From Pseudomonas bubulae (GTDB lineage Bacteria > Pseudomonadota > Gammaproteobacteria > Pseudomonadales > Pseudomonadaceae): DNA of 64,000 nt. Numbering within the stretch: the first letter of the stretch is position 1; each line of letters begins with the position of its first letter. The position numbers and the translations under genes were made by a program. The notes beneath the pieces were generated by a model, which made no database searches, was not told where the DNA came from, and saw only the letters and a program-made list of their open reading frames with translations. This document shows, in pieces, positions 54,289-63,534 of this stretch. The stretch is taken from the NCBI RefSeq assembly GCF_037023725.1, contig NZ_CP146077.1, forward strand, positions 595,001 through 659,000. Direction: 5' to 3'.

Positions 54289-55155
54289 TTAATCTTCGTG
54301 GCTTTTCAGTGATTTAGGCGACAGGCGCAAGCTGCGCAGGCTGCGCTTGACGCTCTTGAGGTGGTTGACCAGGCTCGGGCCTCGGGCCATGGCAACACCC
54401 ATTGCCAACACGTCAATCACTACCAGGTGGGCAATACGCGAGGTCAGCGGGGTATAGATTTCGGTGTCTTCATGCACATCGATCGCCAGATTGACGGTTG
54501 CCAGCTCCGCCAGCGGCGTCTGGCTCGGGCACAAGGTAATCAGGGTCGCGCCGCTTTCACGCACCAGGTTGGCGGTGATCAGCAAGTCTTTGGAACGGCC
54601 CGACTGGGAAATGCAGATCGCCACGTCGGTAGGCTTCAAGGTCACGGCCGACATCGCTTGCATATGCGGGTCGGAATAGGCCGCCGCGGTCAGCAACAGA
54701 CGGAAAAACTTGTGCTGGGCATCCGCCGCAACCGCGCCCGAGGCACCAAACCCATAAAACTCGACACGCTGCGCTTGCGACATGGCCGTCACGGCACGCT
54801 GCAGCGCTATCGGATCGAGCTTCTCGCGCACGTCCATCAAGGTATGCAGCGTGGTGTCGAAAATTTTCAGGCTGTAGTCCGCTACCGAATCGTCTTCATG
54901 GATCGCGAACTGACCAAAACTGGCACCGGCCGCCAGGCTTTGCGCCAGCTTGAGCTTCAGGTCCTGAAACCCGGAACAGCCTATCGCCCGGCAAAAACGC
55001 ACGATGGTCGGCTCGCTGATTCCGACACTGTGGGCAAGGTCGGCCATGGAACTGTGCATTACAGCCGCAGGATCAAGCAGCACGTGATCGGCGACCTTGA
55101 GTTCCGATTTACGTAACAGGTGGCGTGACTGGGCAATATGTTGCAGCAGGTTCAA
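54289..55155 (-). CDS. MurR/RpiR-family transcriptional regulator, HexR-like
   Basis: 288 residues. N-terminal HTH_6 (about 1-77; MADLAHSVGISEPTIVRFCR) and C-terminal SIS sugar-phosphate-binding domain (about 120-255; FYGFGASGAVAADAQHKFFR, CISQSGRSKDLLITANLVRE). It is close to HexR, which senses KDPG and controls glucose catabolism genes, but it is distinct from the hexR of the zwf-pgl-edd locus. A HexR-type palindrome lies 49-65 bp before its start, so it probably regulates itself. Confidence 0.9.
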   Translation of the reverse strand: MNLLQHIAQSRHLLRKSELKVADHVLLDPAAVMHSSMADLAHSVGISEPTIVRFCRAIGCSGFQDLKLKLAQSLAAGASFGQFAIHEDDSVADYSLKIFDTTLHTLMDVREKLDPIALQRAVTAMSQAQRVEFYGFGASGAVAADAQHKFFRLLLTAAAYSDPHMQAMSAVTLKPTDVAICISQSGRSKDLLITANLVRESGATLITLCPSQTPLAELATVNLAIDVHEDTEIYTPLTSRIAHLVVIDVLAMGVAMARGPSLVNHLKSVKRSLRSLRLSPKSLKSHED

Positions 55156-55203
55156 AGGGCAGGACTCGGTCTGTAAGCGGCGGGCGCCGGGGATGTAGCA
55201 ATC

Positions 55204-55220
55204 TTGTAGTTATACTACAA
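55204..55220. promoter_or_regulatory. HexR-type palindrome upstream of the RpiR gene
   Basis: TTGTAGT-TAT-ACTACAA, a perfect 7-3-7 palindrome that extends to 9-bp arms (55202-55222). It matches the form of HexR operators (TTGTARTWWWAYTACAA). It lies just upstream of the RpiR gene start, so autoregulation is likely. Confidence 0.75.
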
Positions 55221-55312
55221 GAATTCGTTTTCTGCCCAGCCAATACGCCATCAACTATCCAGTTATCTCCCTTGATTCAAGCCGCTTGAGGGCCATGTAG
55301 CCCTTTTTGGCA

Positions 55313-56848
55313 CTACAAGACCACTACACCGTTACGCAGTAAATCGCTGAATTGCACTGCGTTTATCGGACGACTGATCAAATAGCCCTGCACTTCGTCG
55401 CACTGGCGAGTCTTGAGAAATGCCAGCTGCGCCTCGTTTTCAACGCCTTCTGCCACCACTTTAAGGCCCAGACTGTGGGCCATGGCAATAATTGCGAGGG
55501 TGATGGCCTCGTCTTCGCTGCAACGACCCACGCCGTGAATAAACGTTTTATCGATTTTTACGTAATCCACCGCAAATCGCTTGAGGTAACTGAGCGATGA
55601 ATAGCCGGTGCCAAAATCATCGATTGCTAGCTTCACCCCCAGTTCATGCAATTGCTGGAAGGTAGCGATGACGTATTCAACATTGTCGAGCAACTGGCTT
55701 TCTGTCAGTTCCAGTTCCAGGCAGTGCGGCGCCAGCCCGGTTTCTTCAAGTACCTGGCGCACCAGGCTGACCAGCTTGCCCTGGCGCAACTGATGCCCCG
55801 ACAAGTTCACCGATACCCGTATTGGCGCCAGCCCTGCTCGTTGCCATTCACACGCTTGCCGACAGGCTTCGCGCAGTACAAATTCACCGATGGCGCTGAT
55901 CAGGCCGGTCTCTTCGGCAAGGACAATAAAGTTGCCTGGCGGCACATTACCCAGTTGCGGGTGATCCCAGCGCACCAACGCTTCGGCGGCGTGCAGACGC
56001 CCTGTGGCCAGGCACAGCTTGGGTTGATAGAACACGTTGAGCTGGCGTTCGCTAATGGCTTTGCGCAGTTGGTTTTCCAGCTGCAGCCGTTCAAGGGAGC
56101 TGCCATGCAGGCTGTCACTGTAGAACTGAAACCTGCCGCCGCCCAGGTGCTTGGCCTGCTGCATGGCCTTGTTGGCCTGATGGACCAGGCTGGCAATATC
56201 GCGCGCGCTGTCGGGCAACATGCTGATGCCCATTGACACACTGATGACCAGCTCATGGCCATCCACCACCAGCGGCCGACCGAGCTTGTCCAGCAGCCGG
56301 GTCGCGACCCGCGCCAGGCTGGTCAGGCTGTTATAGGCATCAAACAGCACTGCAAATTCATCACCCGACAGGCGCGCAATGGTGTCGGCCTCAGGCAAGG
56401 CCTTGGTGATGCGTTCGGCCATTTTTTGCAGCACATGGTCCGCCAGCTCATGCCCGAAATTGTCATTGAGCAATTTGAAACGATCGAGATTGATGTGCAG
56501 CAACGTCAGGTTGCACGAGCCCTGGCGTACACGCTGGCTAGCCTCCTCCAGGCGTTCCTTGAACAGAAGGCGGTTGGCCAGCCCGGTCATCTCATCAAAA
56601 CGGGTCAGGTGGCGCACCCGCGCTTCGCTCAAACGGCGTTGCTCGACCTCATAGGCAAGCTGGGTATTGAGTTGCTCACTACGGACATTCGCTTGCTGCA
56701 AATCTTCGCGCAAACCTTGATGCCGCAAGCGGCGCACCATGCGCCGTTGCCTGATCCGCTTGACCTGCCATCCCAGACCGCCCGCCAGCAGGAAAAAACC
56801 GATGCCTATGCCGAAAAATACACCCGGCGAATTTAAACTCTGAACCAT
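55313..56848 (-). CDS. Bifunctional GGDEF/EAL domain protein
   Basis: 511 residues. One membrane helix (about 9-28), a short coiled coil (about 40-80), GGDEF domain (about 85-240) with the variant ARLSGDEFAVL, and an EAL domain (about 260-505) with intact EALVRW, VNLSGHQ, ELELTESQ, DDFGTGYSS, KIDKTF and EGVEN. The inhibitory RxxD site before GGDEF is absent (PEAD). The EAL domain should hydrolyse c-di-GMP; the SGDEF form may make c-di-GMP or act as a GTP-sensing domain. The start at 56848 is used; an in-frame ATG at 56959 would add 37 residues with a second hydrophobic stretch. Confidence 0.92.
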   Translation of the reverse strand: MVQSLNSPGVFFGIGIGFFLLAGGLGWQVKRIRQRRMVRRLRHQGLREDLQQANVRSEQLNTQLAYEVEQRRLSEARVRHLTRFDEMTGLANRLLFKERLEEASQRVRQGSCNLTLLHINLDRFKLLNDNFGHELADHVLQKMAERITKALPEADTIARLSGDEFAVLFDAYNSLTSLARVATRLLDKLGRPLVVDGHELVISVSMGISMLPDSARDIASLVHQANKAMQQAKHLGGGRFQFYSDSLHGSSLERLQLENQLRKAISERQLNVFYQPKLCLATGRLHAAEALVRWDHPQLGNVPPGNFIVLAEETGLISAIGEFVLREACRQACEWQRAGLAPIRVSVNLSGHQLRQGKLVSLVRQVLEETGLAPHCLELELTESQLLDNVEYVIATFQQLHELGVKLAIDDFGTGYSSLSYLKRFAVDYVKIDKTFIHGVGRCSEDEAITLAIIAMAHSLGLKVVAEGVENEAQLAFLKTRQCDEVQGYLISRPINAVQFSDLLRNGVVVL

Positions 56849-57041
56849 CGGCGAAATTCTTATCAGTAGATGAGCCAAAAAGTCGCCCGAGCATACACAA
56901 GCAATGACCGTGACCAAACGCACAGGCGCTATTAAATGAATGAAATCAGCCAGGCACATTTATTGTCCGGCTTTTAGACCGCTCGGCCCAAGGCGGCCAC
57001 GCAGCTAGCAATGAAACACCAACAGCCCCTAAAATGCCCCG

Positions 57042-59225
57042 ATGCGCGATGATCTCTCTCTCTTGTTAAATTCTCTCAACGATGCCCAACGTCAGGCCGT
57101 CACGGCCAGTGTCGGGCGTCAGTTGGTCCTGGCCGGCGCTGGTTCCGGCAAAACCCGTGTGCTGGTGCACCGTATCGCCTGGCTGATCCAGGTCGAAAAC
57201 GCGTCCCCGCACTCTGTGCTGTCGGTGACGTTCACCAACAAGGCCGCTGCCGAGATGCGCCACCGCATCGAGCAGTTGATGGGTATCAACCCGGCAGGCA
57301 TGTGGGTCGGCACCTTCCACGGCCTGGCTCACCGTCTGCTGCGGGCTCACTGGCAAGAAGCCGGCCTTAGCCAGACATTCCAGATCCTCGACAGCGACGA
57401 CCAGCAACGCCTGGTCAAGCGTGTGATCCGTGAGCTGGGGCTGGATGAACAGCGCTGGCCCGTACGTCAGGCCCAGTGGTTTATCAACGGTCAAAAAGAC
57501 GAAGGCCTTCGCCCCAAACATATCCAGGCCAGCGGCGACTTGTTCCTGGCCACCATGCGCAATATTTACGAGGCCTATGAGGTCGCGTGCCAACGCGCCG
57601 GTGTGATCGATTTTTCCGAGCTGCTGCTGCGTGCCCTTGATTTGTGGCGCGACAACCCGGGCTTGCTGGCGCATTACCAGAAACGCTTCCGGCACATCCT
57701 GGTAGACGAATTCCAGGATACCAACGCCGTGCAATATGCCTGGCTGCGGTTGCTGGCCCAGGGCGGCGACAGCCTGATGGTGGTCGGTGATGACGACCAG
57801 TCGATCTACGGCTGGCGCGGCGCAAAAATCGAAAACATCTATCAGTACTCAACCGACTTCCCGGATGCCGAGACCATTCGTCTGGAGCAAAATTACCGCT
57901 CCACGGCGGGCATCCTCAAAGCGGCCAATGCCCTGATTGCCAACAACACCGGGCGCATGGGCAAAGAGCTGTGGACTGACGGCGGCGAAGGCGAAGCCAT
58001 CAATCTGTACGCCGCGTTCAACGAACATGACGAAGCGCGCTACGTGGTCGAAACCATCGAAAGCGCTCTGAAAACCGGCATCGCCCATAGCGATATCGCC
58101 ATCTTGTACCGTTCCAACGCCCAGTCGCGAGTGCTTGAAGAAGCCTTGCTGCGCGAGCGCATCCCTTACCGCATCTATGGCGGCCAGCGCTTCTTCGAAC
58201 GCGCGGAAATCAAAAATGCCATGGCCTATATGCGCCTGCTCGAAGGTCGCGGCAATGATGCGGCGCTGGAGCGGGTGATTAACGTACCTGCCCGCGGCAT
58301 TGGCGAAAAAACCGTCGAAGCCATTCGCGAACACGCACGTCACAGCGACGTGTCGATGTGGGAAGCAATGCGCCAGCTGATCGCCAATAAAGCCCTGCCG
58401 GGCCGTGCTTCGGGTGCCATTGCCGGCTTTATGGAACTGATCGAAAACCTCGCGGCAAAAGTCATGGACATGCCTCTGCATCTGATGACGCAAACCGTGA
58501 TCGAGCAAAGCGGGCTGATTGCCTACCATCAGGCGGAAAAAGGCGAAAAAGGCCAGGCCCGGGTAGAAAACCTTGAGGAGCTGGTCAGCGCAGCACGCAA
58601 CTTTGAGAACAATGACGAAGACGAAGAGCTGTCGCCATTGGCCGCCTTCCTCGGGCATGCCTCACTGGAGGCTGGCGATACCCAGGCCGAAGAGCATGAA
58701 GACGGTATTCAGCTGATGACGCTGCACAGCGCCAAAGGCCTGGAGTTCCCGTACGTGTTCCTGGTAGGCATGGAAGAAGGCCTGTTCCCGCACAAAATGA
58801 GCCTGGAAGAGCCCGGTCGCCTCGAAGAGGAACGACGCCTGGCCTACGTAGGCATTACCCGCGCCATGCAAAACCTGGTGATGACCTACGCAGAAACCCG
58901 ACGCCTGTACGGCAGCGAAACCTACAATAAGGTTTCACGCTTCGTACGCGAAGTACCAAAGGGTCTGATCCAGGAAGTCCGACTATCCAACAGTGTCAGT
59001 CGTCCTTTCGGCGGCGGTCAAAAGCAGAGCGCCAGCACCCTGTTTGGTGGTTCGGAGATTCCCGAAACCGAATTCAAACTCGGCCAGATGGTCAAGCATG
59101 CGGTCTTCGGCGAAGGCGTCATCCTCAATTTCGAGGGTGCAGGTGCCCAGGCACGGGTACAGGTCAACTTCAGCGAAGGCAGCAAATGGCTGATGATGGG
59201 CTACGCCAAACTTGAGGCGGTCTGA
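57042..59225 (+). CDS. uvrD: DNA helicase II
   Basis: 727 residues, SF1A helicase with 3'-5' unwinding in nucleotide-excision and mismatch repair. Walker A LAGAGSGKTRVLV (30-42), Walker B LVDEFQDTN (about 220-228), VVGDDDQSIYGWRGA, LEQNYRS, HSAKGLEF and VGITRA motifs are all present. The C-terminal ~80 residues carry the UvrD Tudor-like tail (LGQMVKHAVFGEGVILNFEG). Normal length. ATG at 57042. Confidence 0.97.
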   Translation: MRDDLSLLLNSLNDAQRQAVTASVGRQLVLAGAGSGKTRVLVHRIAWLIQVENASPHSVLSVTFTNKAAAEMRHRIEQLMGINPAGMWVGTFHGLAHRLLRAHWQEAGLSQTFQILDSDDQQRLVKRVIRELGLDEQRWPVRQAQWFINGQKDEGLRPKHIQASGDLFLATMRNIYEAYEVACQRAGVIDFSELLLRALDLWRDNPGLLAHYQKRFRHILVDEFQDTNAVQYAWLRLLAQGGDSLMVVGDDDQSIYGWRGAKIENIYQYSTDFPDAETIRLEQNYRSTAGILKAANALIANNTGRMGKELWTDGGEGEAINLYAAFNEHDEARYVVETIESALKTGIAHSDIAILYRSNAQSRVLEEALLRERIPYRIYGGQRFFERAEIKNAMAYMRLLEGRGNDAALERVINVPARGIGEKTVEAIREHARHSDVSMWEAMRQLIANKALPGRASGAIAGFMELIENLAAKVMDMPLHLMTQTVIEQSGLIAYHQAEKGEKGQARVENLEELVSAARNFENNDEDEELSPLAAFLGHASLEAGDTQAEEHEDGIQLMTLHSAKGLEFPYVFLVGMEEGLFPHKMSLEEPGRLEEERRLAYVGITRAMQNLVMTYAETRRLYGSETYNKVSRFVREVPKGLIQEVRLSNSVSRPFGGGQKQSASTLFGGSEIPETEFKLGQMVKHAVFGEGVILNFEGAGAQARVQVNFSEGSKWLMMGYAKLEAV

Positions 59226-59268
59226 CAGCAACCCGACAGCTTGGCGGGAATAAGGTAAGGCAAACCGC

Positions 59269-59358
59269 TGTGGGAGCGAGCCTGCTCGCTAAGAGAGCAC
59301 ATCAATCAATATTATTGTTGGCTGATACACCGCTTTCGCGAGCAGGCTCGCTCCCACA
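59269..59358. repeat. REP inverted pair 7
   Basis: Halves TGTGGGAGCGAGCCTGCTCG and CGAGCAGGCTCGCTCCCACA with a ~50-nt spacer, of the GAGCCTGCTCGC variant shared with 33909. It lies 44 bp after uvrD. Confidence 0.93.
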
Positions 59359-59488
59359 TGTTCTCCTACGCAAAATAAATCCTAGCCCTACAAACAAATA
59401 AGCAAAAGCCCGAAACACTTCACCGCTAGCCAGTCACAACTCATCTGTGCAACATGGCGCGCGTGATATCCACAAATGGGAACCCCTT

Positions 59489-60334
59489 ATGAAACGTTTT
59501 CTTAGCATCGCCATGGCGTTGTGCATCGGCTTGACGATGAGCATCGACGCGAACGCCAAGCGCTTCGGTGGCGGCAAAAGCGCGGGTGCAGCGCCTAGCC
59601 ACCAAACGCGTCAAGCTGCTCCAGCTGCAGCCCCGGCGGCTGCCGGTGCCGCAGGCGCCGCAGCCAAGGCCGGCGGTGCTTCGCGCTGGCTCGGCCCTCT
59701 GGCCGGCCTCGCTGCCGGTGGCCTGCTGGCGTCCATGTTCATGGGCGGCGGCTTCCAGGGCATGCAGTTCTTCGACATCCTGATCATGGCGGTTATCGCC
59801 TTCCTGATCTTCCGCTTTATCGCGGCCCGTCGTCGCAAACAAGCTGACATGATGGCCCCTGCTGGCCACGCACCCATGCAACGCGAAGCGTTCGACGCCA
59901 AGCCTGCTGCTTCGATCTTCGGTGGTTCGGCTGCCCCTGCAGCACGTCCGGTGATCAACGCTCCAGCCTGGTTCAACGAGCAAAACTTCCTGGAAGCCGC
60001 GCGCAACCATTTCCAGTCCCTGCAACAGCACTGGGATGCCAACGAAATGGACAAGATCGCCGAGTTCGTGACCCCGCAGATGCTCGACTTCCTCAAGCGT
60101 GAACGCGCTGAGCTGGGTGATGGCTTCCAGTCCACCTACATCGACAACCTGACCGTGCAACTGGACGGCCTGGACGATCGCGCAGACAAAACCATTGCAA
60201 CCCTGACCTTCAGCGGCGTGTCGAAAAACTCGCGCTTTGACCAGGGCGAAGCCTTCAGCGAAAGCTGGAACATGGAACGTCAGCAAGGCGACAACCAGCC
60301 TTGGCTGGTGGCAGGTATCCGCCAGAACGGCTAA
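59489..60334 (+). CDS. Tim44-domain secreted/membrane protein
   Basis: 281 residues. Signal peptide MKRFLSIAMALCIGLTMSIDA (cleavage after ANA), a low-complexity Ala/Gly region (about 31-66), two hydrophobic segments (about 70-90 and 98-116) and a C-terminal Tim44-like domain (about 155-281; WFNEQNFLEAARNHFQSLQQ, WDANEMDKIAEFVTPQML). The Tim44-like fold binds proteins or lipids; the bacterial role is not defined. ATG at 59489 after GGGAA. A terminator follows. Confidence 0.9.
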   Translation: MKRFLSIAMALCIGLTMSIDANAKRFGGGKSAGAAPSHQTRQAAPAAAPAAAGAAGAAAKAGGASRWLGPLAGLAAGGLLASMFMGGGFQGMQFFDILIMAVIAFLIFRFIAARRRKQADMMAPAGHAPMQREAFDAKPAASIFGGSAAPAARPVINAPAWFNEQNFLEAARNHFQSLQQHWDANEMDKIAEFVTPQMLDFLKRERAELGDGFQSTYIDNLTVQLDGLDDRADKTIATLTFSGVSKNSRFDQGEAFSESWNMERQQGDNQPWLVAGIRQNG

Positions 60335-60360
60335 CCCTGCGAGTTACACATGCGTTTACC

Positions 60361-60386
60361 AAAGCCCCGGACTTGTCCGGGGCTTT
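60361..60386 (+). terminator. Terminator after the Tim44-domain gene
   Basis: 10-bp stem AAAGCCCCGG / CCGGGGCTTT with a 6-nt loop. Its AT-rich end serves in place of a long U tract. Confidence 0.8.
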
Positions 60387-60467
60387 GCATTTCACGATTG
60401 CACTTATAACGAGCTACTGTATAAAGCGCGTCATATAAACCGCGCCATAGAGCATGAGGATGAGGTC

Positions 60468-60875
60468 GTGGAAGAGATTATTGAAGAGCTACGCGAAAAA
60501 AACGAGCCTGTACCGGTTCCCCTGGAACTGCCTGAAGAAGACCAGTTGGTGGAAATCGAAGAACAGCTGTTCATCGATATTCCATTTGTCTTCAGAGAAT
60601 TTCTGCTGACCGTCAGTGACGTGGTGTATGGCAGCCTGGAGCCGGTCACAGTGACCGACCCACAATCGCACACCTATCTGCCGGAAGTGGCGGCAAATGC
60701 CTGGGATGCTGGCGTTGATCGCAGCCTGATCCCTATTTGCCAGGACGGCGACGACTACTACTGCGTGGAAGAAGACGGCACCGTGGTGCTGTGGTCCGGC
60801 GAAGAAGAACTCGTCACTGAAGAAACCTGGGAATCGGTCTGGCACTGGGCGCGCGACGTCTGGCTGGAAAGCTGA
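60468..60875 (+). CDS. SMI1/KNR4-family protein
   Basis: 135 residues starting at GTG 60468 behind GAGGA (the frame has no earlier convincing start). Very acidic. The SMI1/KNR4 (SUKH) fold is supported by EDQLVEIEEQLFIDIPFVFR, then EFLLTVSDVVYGSLEP, and DGDDYYCVEEDGTVVLW. SUKH proteins are often immunity proteins of toxin systems, but this one has no toxin nearby and appears as a conserved housekeeping member in Pseudomonas. Function unknown. Confidence 0.85.
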   Translation: MEEIIEELREKNEPVPVPLELPEEDQLVEIEEQLFIDIPFVFREFLLTVSDVVYGSLEPVTVTDPQSHTYLPEVAANAWDAGVDRSLIPICQDGDDYYCVEEDGTVVLWSGEEELVTEETWESVWHWARDVWLES

Positions 60876-60970
60876 TACCTCCAGGGTTGGTTGACGTTTC
60901 GTTGTGAGCCACAACGAAACATCAACAGCCCCCGGGCATCCCCGCTTTCCAGCCTTTGGTCAGCGGGCTG

Positions 60971-62731
60971 TCAGTGCCCCCCCTCCTTGTGGTTATCCAG
61001 CGTTTCCAGCAGTGCAACCTGCATGCGCGTGTGAATCCGGATAAACCAGCGCCACAACAGCGCCGCAACCCCCGCCGCCACCACCGCAATCACCATCAGC
61101 AACTCGTTGGTGGGCAGGATGCTTGCCGACAAGGCCGACAGCAGCAGAAAAATCACCAGCAACGACAGAATCGGGATGACTTCCGAGATCACCCGGCGCA
61201 CGCGCTGCGTATGGCGCCCTGCCATTTCCGGCTTGACCCCCATCTCGGCCAGTAGCATCGAAAGCGCCTTGAGCTTGCGATACGCCGCAATCAGGAACGG
61301 CAACGACAGCAGCAAAGCAGCCCCCCAGATCATCCCTTTTTGCCAGCTCGGCTCCAGAATCCAGCCCTGCAAATAACGGCCGATGCGCGGTGCGAAATAA
61401 CCGCCGGCAAAGAAAATAGCGATGACCAGGGCCAGATTGACCCCAACTTGCAGCAAGATCTTGCGAATCATGGCCGCCAACAACGCCCCTTCGCCCTGTG
61501 GCTGAATACTGCGCAGCCATTCGCCATATAACCCCAACACCCGTGACAAGCGACCAGGCACCACCTGTGCCAGCTTGAGCGAGAGCGGGTCTGCGGCGCG
61601 AATCAGGTAAGGGGTCATCAGGGTGGTCAATACGGAGACGGCCACTGCTACGGGGTACAGGAAGCTGCTGGTGACCTGCAATGTCATACCCAGCGCCGCG
61701 ATAATGAAAGAAAACTCCCCAATCTGCGAAAGCCCCATTCCGACTCGTAGCGAGGTACGTCCATCATTGCCTGCGATAAACGCCCCAAGCCCGCAGGAGA
61801 GCATCTTGCCCAGCACCACGGCGATAGTGATCACCACAATTGGCAGCGCGTACTCCAGCAGGATGGCCGGGTCGAGCATCAACCCGATGGCGACAAAGAA
61901 TATTGCACTGAACAAATCACGCACCGGTTCAATCAGGCGCTCGATTTTCAGTAACTGACGCGACTCGGCCATGATTGCACCGATCAAAAACGCCCCGAGC
62001 ACCATGCTGTATTCCAGCTTGACCACCAGCAGGCAAAAGCCAAAACACAGGCCCAGCACAGTGATCAGCAGCATTTCATTGCTTTCGAATCGGGCTACAT
62101 ACGCCAGCACACGCGGCACCAGCAAAATGCCGATAACCAACGCCACGATCATAAACAATGACAATTTACCGACGGTCGAAAAAACCTCTTCGGGGCTGAC
62201 GCTGCCGCTGACCGCAATGCTCGACAGCAGCGCAATAATCCCGATACCCAAAATGTCTTCAACGATCAGCACGCCAAAAATCAGCTGGGCAAAGCGCTCG
62301 TTTTTCATCTTGAGGTCGTTGAGGGCCTTGACGATGATGGTGGTAGATGAAATGGCCAGGATGGCGCCCAGAAACAGCGAATCCATGGTGTTCCAGTCGA
62401 ACCAGCGGCCAATTTCATAACCAATCCAGATCATCAGCGTGATTTCCATAAACGCTGCGATAAAGGCTGTGGCCCCGACCTTGAACAACTTGCGCAGGCT
62501 GAACTCCAGCCCCAGACAGAACATCAAAAAGATCACCCCCAGCTCAGCCAGGGTTTTGATCGTTTCTTCATCGTGAATCAGGCCAAACGGCGGGGTGTGC
62601 GGGCCGATAATAAAACCTGCAACGATATAGCCCAGTACCACCGGCTGTTTGAACCTGTGGAAAAGAATCGTCACCACACCTGCGACCAGCATGATGACTG
62701 CCAGATCCTGAATAAAACTGATGGCATGCAT
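60971..62731 (-). CDS. CPA2-family cation:proton antiporter
   Basis: 586 residues. The Na+/H+ exchanger domain (about 5-380) has roughly 12 helices with QPVVLGYIVAGFIIGPHTPP, GLEFSLRKLFKVG, AISSTTIIVKALNDL, LIVEDILGIGIIALLSSIAV (ion-binding ED) and GMGLSQIGEFSFIIAALG. There are further helices up to ~565 but no TrkA-N/RCK domain, unlike KefB/KefC. It exchanges K+ or Na+ for protons at the inner membrane. It stands alone, divergent from the thioesterase gene. Confidence 0.9.
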   Translation of the reverse strand: MHAISFIQDLAVIMLVAGVVTILFHRFKQPVVLGYIVAGFIIGPHTPPFGLIHDEETIKTLAELGVIFLMFCLGLEFSLRKLFKVGATAFIAAFMEITLMIWIGYEIGRWFDWNTMDSLFLGAILAISSTTIIVKALNDLKMKNERFAQLIFGVLIVEDILGIGIIALLSSIAVSGSVSPEEVFSTVGKLSLFMIVALVIGILLVPRVLAYVARFESNEMLLITVLGLCFGFCLLVVKLEYSMVLGAFLIGAIMAESRQLLKIERLIEPVRDLFSAIFFVAIGLMLDPAILLEYALPIVVITIAVVLGKMLSCGLGAFIAGNDGRTSLRVGMGLSQIGEFSFIIAALGMTLQVTSSFLYPVAVAVSVLTTLMTPYLIRAADPLSLKLAQVVPGRLSRVLGLYGEWLRSIQPQGEGALLAAMIRKILLQVGVNLALVIAIFFAGGYFAPRIGRYLQGWILEPSWQKGMIWGAALLLSLPFLIAAYRKLKALSMLLAEMGVKPEMAGRHTQRVRRVISEVIPILSLLVIFLLLSALSASILPTNELLMVIAVVAAGVAALLWRWFIRIHTRMQVALLETLDNHKEGGH

Positions 62732-63018
62732 GGCGTGGCACTCCTTGTTTGATATTCACCAGGCAACATGACGACAGACACAGCCTGTCAGGCCGCGCGT
62801 ATCGACTGTTTAAAATGTAGGAAGTATCCGACTAACGGACTTTTGCAGGTTAACACCGCGACTTGCGACAGAAAGGCGGTGCAATATATGGAAACAGATA
62901 GAGATAAGCGTGACGGCAGCCAACACGGCAGCGTCCCGTTAATCACTGTTTCAAAAATCGACAAGTATCCACAGAGATACCCATTTCACTGCTGCCACAC
63001 AACCACGAGCCTGCTGCT
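62732..63018. other. Divergent intergenic region
   Basis: 287 bp between the antiporter and thioesterase genes. It should contain both promoters; no clear operator, repeat or RNA was recognised. Confidence 0.4.
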
Positions 63019-63504
63019 ATGGAACCCGGAAACTCCCAACTGTCGATGACGGTCTTGATGACCCCGGACATGGCCAATTTTTCTGGCAATGTTCACGGCG
63101 GAACCCTGCTCAAGTACCTCGATGAAGTCGCCTATGCCTGCGCCAGCCGCTATGCGGGGCGTTATGTGGTCACCTTGTCGGTGGACCAGGTGATTTTTCG
63201 AGAGCCGATTCATGTCGGTGAACTGGTGACCTTCCTCGCCTCGGTCAACTACACCGGCAACACCTCGATGGAAGTTGGCATCAAGGTCGTTACCGAAAAT
63301 ATCCGCGAGCGCTCGGTGCGCCACACCAACAGCTGCTTCTTCACCATGGTAGCCGTGGACGACGACCGTAAGCCGGCCGCTGTTCCGCCGTTGCAGCCAG
63401 TGAACAGCGAAGACAAGCGCCGCTTTATCCAGGGCAAGCAACGCCGCCAGATCCGTCAGGAGCTGGAGCAGCGCTACCGCGAGCTAAAAGACGAAACACT
63501 GTAA
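63019..63504 (+). CDS. Acyl-CoA thioesterase (hotdog family)
   Basis: 161 residues. MANFSGNVHGGTLLKYLDEV (NxxGxxHGGxLLxxxD, catalytic Asp) and VTLSVDQVIFREPIHVGELV are diagnostic of the BFIT/YciA-type hotdog domain. The C-terminal ~25 residues are charged and helical (EDKRRFIQGKQRRQIRQELE). It hydrolyses acyl-CoAs. It is the second thioesterase in this window and only distantly like the one at 32572. A single REP half overlaps its stop codon. Confidence 0.92.
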   Translation: MEPGNSQLSMTVLMTPDMANFSGNVHGGTLLKYLDEVAYACASRYAGRYVVTLSVDQVIFREPIHVGELVTFLASVNYTGNTSMEVGIKVVTENIRERSVRHTNSCFFTMVAVDDDRKPAAVPPLQPVNSEDKRRFIQGKQRRQIRQELEQRYRELKDETL

Positions 63505-63517
63505 GCCCGCTCCCACA
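63503..63517 (+). repeat. Solitary REP half at the thioesterase stop codon
   Basis: AAGCCCGCTCCCACA is identical to the right end of the REP pairs, without a partner half. Its first two bases are part of the TAA stop of the thioesterase gene, so a longer element was probably lost or truncated here. Confidence 0.75.
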
Positions 63518-63534
63518 GGTTTTGTTCAGTTTGC

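Noticed and set aside
60468..60875. SMI1/KNR4 gene as immunity gene of a polymorphic toxin
   Set aside because: No toxin, effector carrier or secretion gene is adjacent, and neighbours are ordinary housekeeping genes.
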